Positions 47,281-57,800 of a DNA stretch of 64,000 nucleotides are shown piece by piece. Position numbers and translations under genes: made by a program. Below the pieces are notes generated by a model. It was not told where the DNA came from, did no database searches, and was given only the letters and a program-made list of their open reading frames with translations. Source of the stretch: Polaromonas sp. YR568 (GTDB taxonomy: Bacteria; Pseudomonadota; Gammaproteobacteria; Burkholderiales; Burkholderiaceae_C); NCBI RefSeq assembly GCF_900116715.1, contig NZ_FPBM01000001.1, positions 64,784 to 128,783 on the forward strand, written 5' to 3'. How positions within the stretch are numbered: position 1 is the first letter of the stretch; each line of letters opens with the position of its first letter.

Positions 47281-49249
47281 GGGCTTGCAGCCGCTCCAGC
47301 AACTCGTCTTCAGACATTAAGCGCTTCATGGGCGGAAGCGCTTTCAGCAGGCGCTTTCCGTAGCCCATGGTTGCCAGGCGGCTGTCGCACACCACCAGAA
47401 CGCCTTCGTCACTTTCCCGGCGTATCAGGCGCCCAGCCCCCTGCTTCAACGCCACCGCTGCCTCGGGCAAAAAGTAGTCATTAAACGCACTGCGCCCTTG
47501 CGCCTCGAGAAGCTTTGCGCGCGCTTCAGCCAAAGGGTCGTTAGGCGGAGGAAAAGGAAGCTTGTCGATGATGACCAGTTGAAGGGCATCGCCGGGTACA
47601 TCAATGCCTTCCCAAAAGGACGCCGAGGCCACCAGGACGCAACCCTTGCCGCCGTCAGAATTACCCTGGCGAAAGCGCTCGATCAACACGCGCTTGGGCA
47701 TGGCGCCCTGAACAAGCACCTCCATGTCCGCCGTATCCTGAAAGGCCTCTCGCAGCGCATCGCCGATGGTGCGCAGCGCACGCAACGTGGTGGTAAGCAC
47801 CATGGTCCGACCTCCCAGCTGACGCGACCATCTGGCAGCAGACTTGGCGACCTGCGCCGTGTGAGCGGGGTCACCGGGTTTGGGAAACGCCGGAGGAACG
47901 AATAACGCGGCCTGGCGCTGATAGTCAAAAGGACTCCCTACCCTCAAAACCTCTGCATCCTCCAGGCCACAAGGCTGGGTAAACCAGCTGAGCTTCTCGT
48001 CGTCTCCGAGCGTCGCTGAGGTAAATATCCACGACTTCGCCGAACCATCGGCCATGTTGAGCACCTTGCTTTTCATCGCCTTCGCGATGTCCAGCGGCGA
48101 TTCGATCAGGCGCAGCTGTGTTCCGACATCCGCCCAGCGGACACATCCTGGCTGGCAAGCATTGACGAAAGAGCGGGAGCGGTCTGCCAGTGTCACGGCG
48201 CGCTCATGAAGCCGTACAAAGTCCGGGGCGATCTCACTGACCGTGTCCAGTGCAGCACAGGCCTGTTCGCAGGAGGCATGAACCGCCTGCAACGCATCAC
48301 CCCATTCGGCTGCATCGAGGCCCTCGGGGCATTCACCCACCCACCTCAGCTTGGTCCCGGGATACTGCTTGCCGGCACAAAGACGTAACTCGCGTGCGGC
48401 ATGCTCCACCGCGGAAACAACCTCCGGCCAGTCCACCAGGCCACGGGCCAATTGCAAGCCGCTGGCCAGCATGTCTCTGGCAAAGTCAAGGAGCTGGCCT
48501 GTGGTCAGGTTGGTTCCCAGAAATTGCACGCCCGTCTCATTGAGCTGGTGCGCCTCGTCAAATATGGCAATCCGTACAGACGGCAATAACTCGGCGACAC
48601 CGGACTCGCGCACGGCCAGGTCGGCAAAAAAGAGATGGTGGTTGATCACCACAACATCCGCCGCCATGGCCTCCCTGCGCGCAAGATTCACGTGACATGC
48701 CCGAAATCGCGGACATGGCGCGCCCAGGCAGTTCTCACGCGTAGACGTCACCAGGGGAATCATGGGAGAGCGCTCATCCAGCCCCGGCAATTCAGCCAGA
48801 TCGCCGGTCCGCGTCACCTTGGACCACTCTTCAATTCTCGCCAAGGCCCGCACGGAAACGCCATCGGGTAAATAGGCCTCCTGGCGGGCTGTTTCCATGC
48901 GGTGCAGGCAGAGATAGCTGGCCCTGCCCTTGAGCAGGGCTGTCTGCACCGGAAGCCCGAGCGCCTCGACCAGGCGAGGCAAATCACGGCCAAACAGCTG
49001 GTCTTGCAGGGCCTTGGTGGCCGTGGACAGCAAAACACGCTCTCCGCTCAGCAAAGCAGGGACAAGGTAAGAAAAGGTTTTACCGACGCCGGTGCTTGCC
49101 TCGACGACCAGCGGATAGGCCCCCTCTATGGCGCGCGCCACCGCCAGAGCCATTTCGGTCTGGCCGCTACGGGGTACAAACTGTTCCGCGGCCCGCGACA
49201 GAACGCCGCCAGGGGCAAAGACCTCCTCGACCTCAAGCGCAAGCGTCAT
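47243..49249 (-). CDS. ATP-dependent DNA helicase DinG-type (YoaA/DinG)
   Basis: 668 residues. SF2 helicase of the XPD-like group: Walker A VEASTGVGKTFSYLVPALL (about 50), DEAH box IFDEAHQLNE (about 230), the Fe-S cluster cysteines between them (CLHRMETARQE and ENCLGAPCPRFRACHV) and motif VI QGAGRLIRRESDEGVLVVCDSRL. Unwinds 5'-to-3' and resolves R-loops or D-loops. Domain organisation fits the YoaA/DinG group but which of the two is not certain. The gene overlaps the bamD 3' end; the upstream DUF465 gene overlaps its start by one base (TGATG). Confidence 0.92.
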   Translation of the reverse strand: MTLALEVEEVFAPGGVLSRAAEQFVPRSGQTEMALAVARAIEGAYPLVVEASTGVGKTFSYLVPALLSGERVLLSTATKALQDQLFGRDLPRLVEALGLPVQTALLKGRASYLCLHRMETARQEAYLPDGVSVRALARIEEWSKVTRTGDLAELPGLDERSPMIPLVTSTRENCLGAPCPRFRACHVNLARREAMAADVVVINHHLFFADLAVRESGVAELLPSVRIAIFDEAHQLNETGVQFLGTNLTTGQLLDFARDMLASGLQLARGLVDWPEVVSAVEHAARELRLCAGKQYPGTKLRWVGECPEGLDAAEWGDALQAVHASCEQACAALDTVSEIAPDFVRLHERAVTLADRSRSFVNACQPGCVRWADVGTQLRLIESPLDIAKAMKSKVLNMADGSAKSWIFTSATLGDDEKLSWFTQPCGLEDAEVLRVGSPFDYQRQAALFVPPAFPKPGDPAHTAQVAKSAARWSRQLGGRTMVLTTTLRALRTIGDALREAFQDTADMEVLVQGAMPKRVLIERFRQGNSDGGKGCVLVASASFWEGIDVPGDALQLVIIDKLPFPPPNDPLAEARAKLLEAQGRSAFNDYFLPEAAVALKQGAGRLIRRESDEGVLVVCDSRLATMGYGKRLLKALPPMKRLMSEDELLERLQALTRTCTRDCLQT

Positions 49250-49452
49250 CAGGCGGGCTCAGGAGGGTCAAGCGACAACTCAAGCTGCGCGATCTGGTCA
49301 CGAAGCTGCAAACGGCGTTTTTTAAGCCGTCTGAGCAGCAACTCGTCAATGGGCAAGCTATGCGCCGCAATATCCACCAGGGCATTGAGGTCCGCATGTT
49401 CCATTTTGAGTTCAATCAGCTGCCGTTCCGGGGAATGTAAATTTAAGTCCAA
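49249..49452 (-). CDS. DUF465 (YdcH-family) small helical protein
   Basis: 67 residues: PERQLIELKMEHADLNALVDIAAHSLPIDELLLRRLKKRRLQLRDQIAQLEL matches the two-helix DUF465/YdcH pattern (LxxEHxxLxxxI, then RLKKxKLxLKDxI). Function unknown. The only start in frame before the conserved part is TTG 49452. The TGATG overlap with the helicase gene suggests translational coupling. It is divergent from the PP2C gene (84-bp gap). Confidence 0.75.
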   Translation of the reverse strand: MDLNLHSPERQLIELKMEHADLNALVDIAAHSLPIDELLLRRLKKRRLQLRDQIAQLELSLDPPEPA

Positions 49453-49536
49453 GGTTTTTTATCCGTACGCGCTGCTTCGCTTGATAATACGTCGATTGCG
49501 ACCATAAATCGAGCCTCCGGCTCGAACGACCACACA

Positions 49537-50325
49537 ATGTCCAAAGGCTATCGAATCACAGCATCCACCGGTATCCATAAAGGCGATCGGGACTATCAAC
49601 AGGATCAGGTCAATCTGTTCAGCCATTCACGGATTCCGGGCTGCATGCTGGGTATCGTGGCCGATGGCATGGGCGGACGAAGCGGCGGGCGAAAGGCCTC
49701 CGATCAGGTCATGCTGACGGCCAAGCAGCTTTTTGAACGCTATGCGCCAGAGACGGACGACGCTCCGGCCATGCTCAAGCAGATCATCGAAGAGGCCCAC
49801 ATCGTTATCAAACTGACCGCGATTTCAGCCGAGCAGGAACCTCACAGCACGCTGGCCGCGTTCCTCATCAATCCGGGCGGCGATTGCCATTGGGTGCATA
49901 CCGGCGACTCCCGCATCTATCACTACCAGGGCAGCAAGCTGGTGCACCGCACGGTCGACCACTCTTACGTGCAAACACTGGTCGACAAAGGTGAGATCAC
50001 TGAAGAAGAAGCCAATGTCCACCCGCAGTCAAACATCCTGATGGGCTGCCTGGGCACCGAGGAAGCGCCGCCCATCACCCACCATTTCATCCCTCAGTTG
50101 CGTCCCGAGGACGTGCTGCTCGCCTGCAGTGACGGGGTCTGGCACTACTTCAGCCCCAGCGAGATGGGCTCGGCGCTGTCCATGTTGTCGCCTCGCGAAG
50201 CCACCGAGTTCCTGATCCAGAAAGCCCGCTCGCGCGCACGGGGCGGCGGTGACAACCTCTCGCTGGTGATCGTCAAGCTCGAGCCCTTGGCCCCCGAACC
50301 TGCGCCTCGCTTAATTGCTGGGTAA
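49537..50325 (+). CDS. PP2C-type Ser/Thr protein phosphatase
   Basis: 262 residues. All metal-binding PP2C motifs are visible: RDYQQDQ (about 20), GIVADGMGGRSGG (about 40), WVHTGDSRIYHYQGSKLVHRTVDHS (about 127-150), VLLACSDGVW (about 195) and GGGDNLSLVIVK (about 245). The enzyme removes phosphate from Ser/Thr residues with Mn or Mg. No kinase gene is adjacent; the only Ser/Thr kinase in the window is at 18003, 31 kb away. The stop overlaps the converging hypothetical gene by 15 bp. Confidence 0.9.
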   Translation: MSKGYRITASTGIHKGDRDYQQDQVNLFSHSRIPGCMLGIVADGMGGRSGGRKASDQVMLTAKQLFERYAPETDDAPAMLKQIIEEAHIVIKLTAISAEQEPHSTLAAFLINPGGDCHWVHTGDSRIYHYQGSKLVHRTVDHSYVQTLVDKGEITEEEANVHPQSNILMGCLGTEEAPPITHHFIPQLRPEDVLLACSDGVWHYFSPSEMGSALSMLSPREATEFLIQKARSRARGGGDNLSLVIVKLEPLAPEPAPRLIAG

Positions 50326-50970
50326 ATTGGGTAGAGGCAGGGATTTCGCCGGCGGCTTCGTTTGCTTCAGGCGATCAGCTTCGTGCTGGGCCTTGCGTTC
50401 CTGAGCCTCTTTTTGGCGCTCACTGAGTTTTTTTGCCTCTTCCGCTGCAGTAGCCTGCTTCTCGCTTCTGGCCTGGGATTTATCCTGGCCTCCCTTTAGC
50501 CTGGCTGCGGCGGCTTCGCTGTTGCCCTGCTCGCCAGCTTTTGTGGCGGCACGATCCTCGGCCTTCTTCTTTTCTCTTTCGAGGCGCGACTCATAGTCTT
50601 TCACGGCCTTGGCGCGTTGGTCGGCAGCCTCCTGCAGTTTTTCAGGCGACTGTTTTTCTTCCGTCTTGCGAATCTGGTCTGCGCCCCGGATGCGGCGCTC
50701 TTCATCATTGAGCAGCAGTTCCTGCCGCCGAAGATCACCCATCGCCTCGCGCCGCCGCTCATTGACCTTACCCAGGCAGCTGTTGACGGCGAATTTTTTA
50801 TAGCATTCGGCATCTTCTGCCTGAAAGCCCGCTTCCAGCCTGGCACGATCGGCACCGATTCTTGCGCGCTCGACATCCCTCGTCGAAGGGGTTTCTGCAG
50901 GCGCTGCCGGTTGGGCGAGCGCAACCACGCACACAGTGGCGAGGAAGAATGCGGCAGTGAAATTTTTCAT
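50311..50970 (-). CDS. Exported Lys/Glu-rich coiled-coil protein
   Basis: 219 residues: signal peptide (MKNFTAAFFLATVCVVALAQP, cleavage about 19-20), two cysteines (ECYKKFAVNSC) and a long charged helix (RREAMGDLRRQELLLNDEERRIRGADQIRKTEEKQSPEKLQEAADQRAKAVKDYESRLEREKKKAEDRAA) with a Pro-rich end. No family recognised; resembles periplasmic coiled-coil proteins of Comamonadaceae. It overlaps zapE by 4 bp (ATGA), so both are on one transcript, and overlaps the PP2C 3' end by 15 bp on the opposite strand. Confidence 0.75.
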   Translation of the reverse strand: MKNFTAAFFLATVCVVALAQPAAPAETPSTRDVERARIGADRARLEAGFQAEDAECYKKFAVNSCLGKVNERRREAMGDLRRQELLLNDEERRIRGADQIRKTEEKQSPEKLQEAADQRAKAVKDYESRLEREKKKAEDRAATKAGEQGNSEAAAARLKGGQDKSQARSEKQATAAEEAKKLSERQKEAQERKAQHEADRLKQTKPPAKSLPLPNLPSN

Positions 50971-52076
50971 GTAAGTGTCGTATCCACGTCTCTGCGTTCG
51001 AGTGCCAGGAATTCCTTTGACTGCATTTCATTGAGCCGCGAGACCGTGCGAGGAAACTCATGAACCAGCGGTCCTTCTGTGTACAACGCCTCCGGAGCCA
51101 CTTCTGCCGACATGATGAGTTTGACTCTGCGGTCGTACAGCACATCGACCAGCCAGGTAAAGCGCCTGGCTTCAGAAGCCATACGCACCGGCATATGAGG
51201 CACGTCGCTCAAGAGAACCGTATGGAACTGGGTCGCAATTTCAAGGTAATCATTCTGCGACCGCGGGCCTCCGCACAGCGTCTTGAAATCAAACCACACT
51301 ACCCCGCCTGCTTTACGTCTGGCTTGAATCTGCCTTGATTCAATCTGTAACACCGGGTTTTCATCCTGAGACTCGGCGAGGGCATTGAAAGTTTCCGTCA
51401 TCTCCGCATCAGCCTGGGGCCCAAGCGGAGTGTGATACAGCCGGGCTTGCTCCAGGGTACGGCCGCGGTAGTCGGTGCCGTTGTCGACGCTGATGATTTC
51501 CAGCTTTTCCTTGAGTAGCTCGATAGCCGGCAGCACGCGGTCGCGGTGCATTCCGTTCGGGTACAACTCGTCCGGATGAAAGTTGGAGGTCGTGACAAAA
51601 CCAACGCCATTCTCAAACAGGGCCGTCAACAGGCGATGCAGAATCATGGCGTCGGTGATATCGGCGACATGAAACTCGTCAAAGCAGATCAGCCGGTAGC
51701 GTTTGGCGATACGCCTGCCGAGTTCATCCAAAGGATTTGCCGTCCCCTGGAGATCCTGCAACTCCCTGTGCACTTCCCGCATGAATTCGTGGAAATGCAG
51801 CCGAACCTTGCGCTTGAGAGGAACCGCTCCGAAAAAGCAGTCCATCAAAAAACTTTTGCCCCGGCCTACTCCGCCGTGCATGTACACGCCACGCGGCACA
51901 TCCGGGTGGTTGATCAGTTTCTTGAAAGCATTGGAGCGTTGCTCCTTGAACTCGCTCCACTCGGTCGCACAACGCTCCAGTGCCTCAACGGCACGCAACT
52001 GCGCAGGGTCACTGGTGTAACCCCGCGCCGCGAGTTCAGCGTCATACGCCGAGCGTACTGGTTGAGTCACCGGCAT
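50967..52076 (-). CDS. zapE: Cell-division ATPase ZapE (AFG1-like)
   Basis: 369 residues. AAA+-like ATPase: Walker A MHGGVGRGKSFLMDCFFG (about 67), Walker B LICFDEFHVADITDAMILHRLL, the AFG1 motif TSNFHPDELYPNGMHRDRVLPAIELL, and the late VDVLYDRRVKLIMSAEV. ZapE is recruited to the Z ring and destabilises it in an ATP-dependent way. It is 13 bp downstream of lpdA; the odhA-sucB-lpdA-zapE order is a common betaproteobacterial linkage. Confidence 0.94.
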   Translation of the reverse strand: MPVTQPVRSAYDAELAARGYTSDPAQLRAVEALERCATEWSEFKEQRSNAFKKLINHPDVPRGVYMHGGVGRGKSFLMDCFFGAVPLKRKVRLHFHEFMREVHRELQDLQGTANPLDELGRRIAKRYRLICFDEFHVADITDAMILHRLLTALFENGVGFVTTSNFHPDELYPNGMHRDRVLPAIELLKEKLEIISVDNGTDYRGRTLEQARLYHTPLGPQADAEMTETFNALAESQDENPVLQIESRQIQARRKAGGVVWFDFKTLCGGPRSQNDYLEIATQFHTVLLSDVPHMPVRMASEARRFTWLVDVLYDRRVKLIMSAEVAPEALYTEGPLVHEFPRTVSRLNEMQSKEFLALERRDVDTTLT

Positions 52077-52089
52077 TGCGCCTGTGGGC

Positions 52090-53517
52090 TCAGAAGTTGA
52101 GTGTGCGTTTGTCGACCGCCAGCGCGGCTTCCTTGGTCGCCTCGCTCAGCGATGGATGCGCATGGCAGATACGCGCAATGTCTTCGCTGCTGGCACGGAA
52201 CTCCATGGCCACGACACATTCGGCGATCAGTTCGCTGGCAAATGGGCCGACGATGTGCACGCCGAGGATTTCGTCCGTTGCCGCATCAGCCAGCATCTTC
52301 ACCATGCCGGTGGTGTCACCCAGTGCACGCGCACGGCCGTTGGCCATGAACGGGAAGGTACCGGCCTTGTAAGCGCGGCCGACAGCCTTGAGCTGCTCTT
52401 CCGTCTGGCCGACCCATGCGATCTCGGGGTTGGTGTAAATCACCCAGGGAATGGTGTTGAAGTTGACGTGGCCATGTTGCCCGGCAATACGCTCGGCAAC
52501 CGCTACGCCCTCTTCCTCGGCCTTGTGTGCCAGCATGGGGCCGCGCACCACGTCGCCGATCGCCCAGACATTGGGCAGATTGGTCTTGCATTCCTCGTCA
52601 ACCACCACAGCGCCACGCTCGTCGAGCTTCAGGCCCACGGCTTCCGGCGCCAGGCCGATGGTGTTGGCAACACGGCCGATGGAGACGATCAGCTTGTCGA
52701 CTTCCAGCGTCTGGGCCTGGCCCTTGGCATCGGTATAGGCGACCGACACGCCCTTCTTGGCGGACTTGATCTCACCGACCTTGACGCCGAGCTCGATCTT
52801 GAGCCCTTGCTTGGTGAAGGCCTTGTGGGCTTCCTTGGCGATTTGCTGATCCACAGCGCCCAGGAAAGTCGGCAGGCCTTCCAGCACCGTAACTTCGGCG
52901 CCCAGGCGGCGCCAGACCGAGCCCATTTCCAGACCGATCACGCCGGAGCCGATCAGGCCCAGCTTCTTGGGCACAGCGCCAATACGCAGCGCGCCATCGT
53001 TGGACAGAATGTTTTCTTCATCAAACGGTGCGCCTGGCAATGCACGGGCGTTGGAGCCCGTCGCCACGATGATGTGCTTGCCGGAGATGGTTTCTTCAGC
53101 AGCGCCCGCGACCTTGACGTCATACAGGCCGTCTTTGGCTGCGATAAAAGAACCGCGGCCGTGGAAGAAAGTGACCTTGTTCTTCTTGAACAGGTAAACG
53201 ATACCGTCGTTGTTTTGCTTGACGACCGTGTCCTTGCGGCCCAGCATCTTGGCGACGTCCAGGCTCAGGCCCTTGACCTCGATACCGTGGTCGGCAAAGT
53301 GGTGGCCGGCTTGCTCGTAATGCTCAGATGACTGCAGCAGTGCCTTGGACGGAATGCAACCGACGTTGGTGCAGGTGCCACCCAGTGCCGGGCCACCCTT
53401 GGCGTTTTTCCACTCGTCGATACAAGCGACGTTAAAACCCAGCTGAGCAGCGCGAATAGCGGCAATGTAACCGCCAGGTCCGCCGCCGATGACGATCACG
53501 TCAAATTGTTTGGACAT
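52090..53517 (-). CDS. lpdA: Dihydrolipoyl dehydrogenase (E3)
   Basis: 475 residues. FAD site [17 protein letters not shown] at the N-terminus, redox disulfide in [16 protein letters not shown] (about 45-55), NAD site [22 protein letters not shown] (about 185-205) and C-terminal dimer His/Glu [15 protein letters not shown]. It reoxidises lipoyl groups of the E2 (sucB) product and passes electrons to NAD. It sits 65 bp after sucB on the same strand; pyruvate dehydrogenase usually has its own E3 elsewhere. Confidence 0.96.
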   Translation of the reverse strand: MSKQFDVIVIGGGPGGYIAAIRAAQLGFNVACIDEWKNAKGGPALGGTCTNVGCIPSKALLQSSEHYEQAGHHFADHGIEVKGLSLDVAKMLGRKDTVVKQNNDGIVYLFKKNKVTFFHGRGSFIAAKDGLYDVKVAGAAEETISGKHIIVATGSNARALPGAPFDEENILSNDGALRIGAVPKKLGLIGSGVIGLEMGSVWRRLGAEVTVLEGLPTFLGAVDQQIAKEAHKAFTKQGLKIELGVKVGEIKSAKKGVSVAYTDAKGQAQTLEVDKLIVSIGRVANTIGLAPEAVGLKLDERGAVVVDEECKTNLPNVWAIGDVVRGPMLAHKAEEEGVAVAERIAGQHGHVNFNTIPWVIYTNPEIAWVGQTEEQLKAVGRAYKAGTFPFMANGRARALGDTTGMVKMLADAATDEILGVHIVGPFASELIAECVVAMEFRASSEDIARICHAHPSLSEATKEAALAVDKRTLNF

Positions 53518-53582
53518 GTTGTTTTTCCGATTGAGTAGTGACAGGCAGTCCGTCCAGCGACGGCCGCCTGCCCTGAAGTTTT

Positions 53583-54854
53583 TTAGATATCAAACAGCAG
53601 GCGGGCCGGGTCTTCCAGCGCTTCCTTCATGGCAACCAGGCCCAGCACGGCTTCGCGGCCGTCGACGATGCGGTGGTCGTAGCTCATGGCAAGGTAGTTC
53701 ATCGGGCGCACCACGATCTGGCCGTTTTCGACCACGGCGCGGTCCTTGGTCGCGTGCACGCCCAGGATGGCCGACTGAGGCGGGTTGATGATGGGGGTGG
53801 ACAGCATGGAGCCGAACACGCCGCCATTGGAGATCGAGAAAGTACCGCCCGACATTTCTTCAATGCCCAGCTTGCCGTCGCGCGCCTTGGCGCCGTATTC
53901 GGCAATCTTCTTTTCGATATCGGCAAAGCTCATCTGGTCGGCGTTGCGCAGGATGGGCACCACCAGGCCGCGCGGCGAGCCGACGGCGATACCGATGTCG
54001 AAATAGCCGTGATAAACGATGTCATTGCCGTCGACCGAAGCGTTCAGCACAGGGTATTTCTTCAGCGCATGGACAGCCGCCTTGACGAAGAAGCTCATGA
54101 AGCCGATCTTCACGCCGTGTTCTTTTTCGAACTTTTCCTGGAAGCGCTTGCGCATTTCCATCACCGGCGCCATGTTCACTTCATTGAAGGTGGTCAAGAT
54201 GGCGTTGGTCGCTTGCGATTGCAGCAGACGCTCGGCGATACGCGCGCGCAGGCGGCTCATCGGCACACGCTGCTCGGGGCGGTCGCCGAGGTCGGAAGGC
54301 TTGGCAGACGCTGCGACCTGCGGCAAGGCGGTGGTCGGCGCACCCGTGGGGATAGCGGCTGCAGCAGCAGGCTTGGCGCCGCCGGCGGTGGCACCCAGGA
54401 CATCGCCCTTGGTGACGCGGCCGTCTTTGCCGGTGCCCGGCACAGAGCCGGCAGCCAGGTTGTTGTCAGCCATCAGCTTGGCGGCGGCCGGCATGGGAAC
54501 GCCAGCCATGGCGCCACCCGCTGCGGGGGCAGGTGCGGAAGCAACTGCGGCGGCCGGCGCAGCCGCTGCCGCAGCAGCCGGTGCGGCGGCAGGCGCTGCC
54601 GCGCCCGCTTTGCCTTCAGTGTCGATACGGGCGATCACCTGATCGGAGACCACGGTGCCGCCGTCGGCGACAACCCGCTCGGTGAGCACGCCGGCTGACG
54701 GGGCCGGCACTTCGAGCACCACTTTGTCGGTTTCGATTTCGATCAGGATTTCGTCAACAGCGATTGCCTCGCCGATTTTTTTCTTCCACTGCAGCATGGT
54801 GGCTTCGGCCACGGACTCGGACAGCTGGGGGACTTTGACTTCTACGATAGCCAT
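53583..54854 (-). CDS. sucB: 2-oxoglutarate dehydrogenase E2, dihydrolipoyl succinyltransferase
   Basis: 423 residues. Lipoyl domain with modified Lys in [17 protein letters not shown] (about 43), Ala/Pro-rich linker, E1/E3-binding domain ([30 protein letters not shown]) and catalytic domain with [18 protein letters not shown] at the C-terminus, the HxxxDG active site. The ...[32 protein letters not shown] block is typical of SucB. Between sucA (51-bp gap) and lpdA. Confidence 0.96.
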   Translation of the reverse strand: MAIVEVKVPQLSESVAEATMLQWKKKIGEAIAVDEILIEIETDKVVLEVPAPSAGVLTERVVADGGTVVSDQVIARIDTEGKAGAAAPAAAPAAAAAAAPAAAVASAPAPAAGGAMAGVPMPAAAKLMADNNLAAGSVPGTGKDGRVTKGDVLGATAGGAKPAAAAAIPTGAPTTALPQVAASAKPSDLGDRPEQRVPMSRLRARIAERLLQSQATNAILTTFNEVNMAPVMEMRKRFQEKFEKEHGVKIGFMSFFVKAAVHALKKYPVLNASVDGNDIVYHGYFDIGIAVGSPRGLVVPILRNADQMSFADIEKKIAEYGAKARDGKLGIEEMSGGTFSISNGGVFGSMLSTPIINPPQSAILGVHATKDRAVVENGQIVVRPMNYLAMSYDHRIVDGREAVLGLVAMKEALEDPARLLFDI

Positions 54855-54905
54855 GTTGTTTCTTTCGTGTACGTTCTTGTGTTCTTTGTGTTGGAGAGGC
54901 TGGCC

Positions 54906-57794
54906 TTACTTGGTCAGCACAAAGCCCTTGAGCTTGCCGAACGCGCCGTCGACCAGCGCCTTTTGCTGCTCCTGGTGCAGGTGCGAATAGCCCACGGCGG
55001 GAGACGCCGAAGCAGCGCGCCCGGAGTAGCCCAGCTTCTGGCCTTCCAGCATGTTCTCGTGGATGTAGTGCTGCACAAAGAACCAGGCGCCCTGGTTTTG
55101 CGGCTCGTCCTGGCACCACACGATGTCAGTGGCGTTAGGGTACTTCTTCAGCTCGGTCGCGAACGCCTTGTGCGGGAACGGATAGAGCTGCTCAACACGC
55201 AGGATGACCGTATCGTCCGCGCCTTTTTCTTCACGCTTTTTGGCCAGGTCGTAGTACACCTTGCCGGAGCAGGCGATGACGCGCTTGACCTTGTCGGCCT
55301 TCTTGTTGATCTCTTCCTTGTTCTCCGGAATGATGGTCTGGAAACCACCCTTGGTGAACTCGGAGAGCGGCGAGGTCGCGTCCTTGTTGCGCAGCAGCGA
55401 CTTGGGCGTCATGATGACCAGCGGCTTGCGCAGGTTGCGCACCATCTGGCGGCGCAGCACGTGGAAGATCTGGCTGGCGGTGGTGGGCTGCACAACCTGC
55501 ATGTTGGTGTCGGCCGACAGCTGCATGAAACGCTCCAGGCGTGCCGAGCTGTGCTCGGGGCCCTGGCCTTCGTAGCCGTGCGGCAGCATCAGCGTGATGC
55601 CGTTGACGCGGCCCCACTTCACTTCGCCTGAGGCGATGAACTGGTCGATCACAACCTGCGCGCCGTTGGCGAAGTCGCCGAACTGGGCTTCCCAGATCAC
55701 CAAGGTGTTGGGGTCGTTGGAGGCATAGCCGTATTCAAACGCCAGCACCGCCTCTTCGGACAGGATGGAGTCGATGACAACAAATGGAGCCTGGTTGTCG
55801 GCCACGTTTTGCAGGGGCACGTAGGTGCCGGTATCGAACTTTTCGCGGTTCTGATCGTGAATGACAGCATGGCGGTGCGTGAAGGTGCCGCGGCCGCAAT
55901 CTTCGCCCGACAGGCGCACCGGGTAGCCGCTGGCCACCAGCGAGGCGAACGCCATGTGCTCACCCATGCCCCAGTCCACAGGAATGTCGCCGCGGCCCAT
56001 GGCTGCGCGGTCGTCATACACCTTTTTGACCAGTTGGTGCGGGGTGACGGTTGCGGGGATGGCCGTGATCTTGTCGGCCAGACGCTTCCACTCGGCCATG
56101 GGGATGGCGGTATCACCGGCATCCGTCCACTTCTTGCCCAGGTAAGGCACCCAGTCAACCGCGTATTTGCTCTTGAAGTTGGTCAGAACGGGGTCAAAGG
56201 TGCTCTTGCCGGCGTCCAGTGCGGCGCGCGTGGCCTTGACCATGTCGTCGCCCAGCGTGTCGCCCATACCTTGAGCCGCAAGCTTGTCCGCGTACAGCTT
56301 GCGCGTGCCGGGGTGCTGTGCGATCTTCTTGTACATCAGCGGCTGGGTCAGCGCGGGGGTGTCCTGCTCGTTGTGACCCAGTTTGCGGAAGCAGATGATG
56401 TCGACCACGACGTCCTTCTGGAATTCCATGCGGAATTCAAGTGCCAGCTGGGTGGCCAGCACGACGGCTTCCGGATCGTCACCGTTGACGTGCAGCACCG
56501 GCGCTTCAATCATCTTGACGACGTCGGAGCAATACAGCGTCGAGCGGCTGTCGCGCGGGTCGCTGGTGGTGAACCCGATCTGGTTGTTGATCACGATGTG
56601 CACCGTGCCACCCGTGAAGTAGCCACGGGTTTCGGCCAGCGCCAGCGTTTCCATGACCACGCCCTGCCCCGCGAAGGCGGCGTCGCCGTGCACCAGCACG
56701 GGCAGCACCTGCAGGCCCTTGGGGTCGGCACGGCGGTCCATGCGGGCGCGCACGGAGCCTTCCACCACGGGGTTGACGATTTCGAGGTGGGAAGGGTTGA
56801 AGGCGAGCGTCAGGTGAACCGGGCCGCCGGGGGTGGTCACGTCGGAGCTGAAACCCTGGTGGTATTTAACGTCGCCGCTGGGCAGGTCTTCGGGCGCGGT
56901 GTGGTCGAACTCGGCGAACAGGTCGGCCGGGACTTTACCGAGGGAGTTGACCAGCACGTTCAGGCGGCCGCGGTGGGCCATGCCGATCACGATTTCCTGC
57001 ACGCCCTTGATGCCGCCTTGCTGGATCAGCTCGTCCATGCTGGCGATGAAGCTTTCGCCGCCTTCAAGGGAAAAGCGCTTCTGGCCGACGTATTTGGTGT
57101 GGAGGAAACGCTCCAGGCCTTCGGCGGCCGTCAGGCGGTCAAGGATGTGGAGCTTCTTTTCCTTGCTGAGGTTGGGCTTGCTGCGAATGGATTCGAGCTT
57201 TTGCTGCCACCAACGCTTGTGGTTCTGGTCGGTGGCATACATGTATTCGGCGCCAATCGTGCCGCAATAGGTTTCGCGCAGTGCGTTCATGAGCTCGCGC
57301 AGGCTCATGGTGTCTTTGCCGAAGAAAGTGTTGCTGGTGTTGAACACGGTTTCCTGGTCGGCGTCGCTGAAGCCGTAGAACGATGGCTCCAGTTCGGGAA
57401 TCTTGTCGCGCTCGGCGCGCTTGAGCGGGTCCAGGTCGGCCCAGCGTGCGCCGACGTTGCGGTAGGCGGCAATCAGCTGCTGGACGGCGGTACGCTTGCG
57501 GCCCATTTCGGAGTCGGCGCCGCTGGCGAGGACAACCTTGGTCTGGCCTTGTTTGGCGCGCTCGGCAAAAGCATTGACGACCGGCAGATGCGGAACGTCC
57601 TTGGCATTGCTGCCGTCAACGGCTGGAACGTGCTGGAGTGCGTCGAAATACTCGCGCCAGTTGTCGGGCACGCTGCCGGGGTTGGCGAGGTAGTTTTCGT
57701 ACATCTCTTCGACATAGGGCGCGTTGCCGCCGAAGAGATAAGTGTTGGCTTGATAGGCCGAATAGACAGACGATGCTGCCGGGTTGGAACTCAT
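54906..57794 (-). CDS. sucA: 2-oxoglutarate dehydrogenase E1
   Basis: 962 residues; thiamine-diphosphate-dependent decarboxylase of the TCA cycle. N-terminus SSVYSAYQANTYLFGGNAPYVEEMYENYLANPGSVPDNWREYFD, ThDP region IVIGMAHRGRLNVLVNSLGK and HGDAAFAGQGVVMETL, and C-terminal HGYEGQGPEHSSARLERFMQL are diagnostic. ATG 57794 has GGAGGT 9-14 bases upstream and a perfect hairpin (57809-57825) directly before it. It heads the sucA-sucB-lpdA-zapE transcript. Confidence 0.97.
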   Translation of the reverse strand: MSSNPAASSVYSAYQANTYLFGGNAPYVEEMYENYLANPGSVPDNWREYFDALQHVPAVDGSNAKDVPHLPVVNAFAERAKQGQTKVVLASGADSEMGRKRTAVQQLIAAYRNVGARWADLDPLKRAERDKIPELEPSFYGFSDADQETVFNTSNTFFGKDTMSLRELMNALRETYCGTIGAEYMYATDQNHKRWWQQKLESIRSKPNLSKEKKLHILDRLTAAEGLERFLHTKYVGQKRFSLEGGESFIASMDELIQQGGIKGVQEIVIGMAHRGRLNVLVNSLGKVPADLFAEFDHTAPEDLPSGDVKYHQGFSSDVTTPGGPVHLTLAFNPSHLEIVNPVVEGSVRARMDRRADPKGLQVLPVLVHGDAAFAGQGVVMETLALAETRGYFTGGTVHIVINNQIGFTTSDPRDSRSTLYCSDVVKMIEAPVLHVNGDDPEAVVLATQLALEFRMEFQKDVVVDIICFRKLGHNEQDTPALTQPLMYKKIAQHPGTRKLYADKLAAQGMGDTLGDDMVKATRAALDAGKSTFDPVLTNFKSKYAVDWVPYLGKKWTDAGDTAIPMAEWKRLADKITAIPATVTPHQLVKKVYDDRAAMGRGDIPVDWGMGEHMAFASLVASGYPVRLSGEDCGRGTFTHRHAVIHDQNREKFDTGTYVPLQNVADNQAPFVVIDSILSEEAVLAFEYGYASNDPNTLVIWEAQFGDFANGAQVVIDQFIASGEVKWGRVNGITLMLPHGYEGQGPEHSSARLERFMQLSADTNMQVVQPTTASQIFHVLRRQMVRNLRKPLVIMTPKSLLRNKDATSPLSEFTKGGFQTIIPENKEEINKKADKVKRVIACSGKVYYDLAKKREEKGADDTVILRVEQLYPFPHKAFATELKKYPNATDIVWCQDEPQNQGAWFFVQHYIHENMLEGQKLGYSGRAASASPAVGYSHLHQEQQKALVDGAFGKLKGFVLTK

Positions 57795-57800
57795 ATCCGC

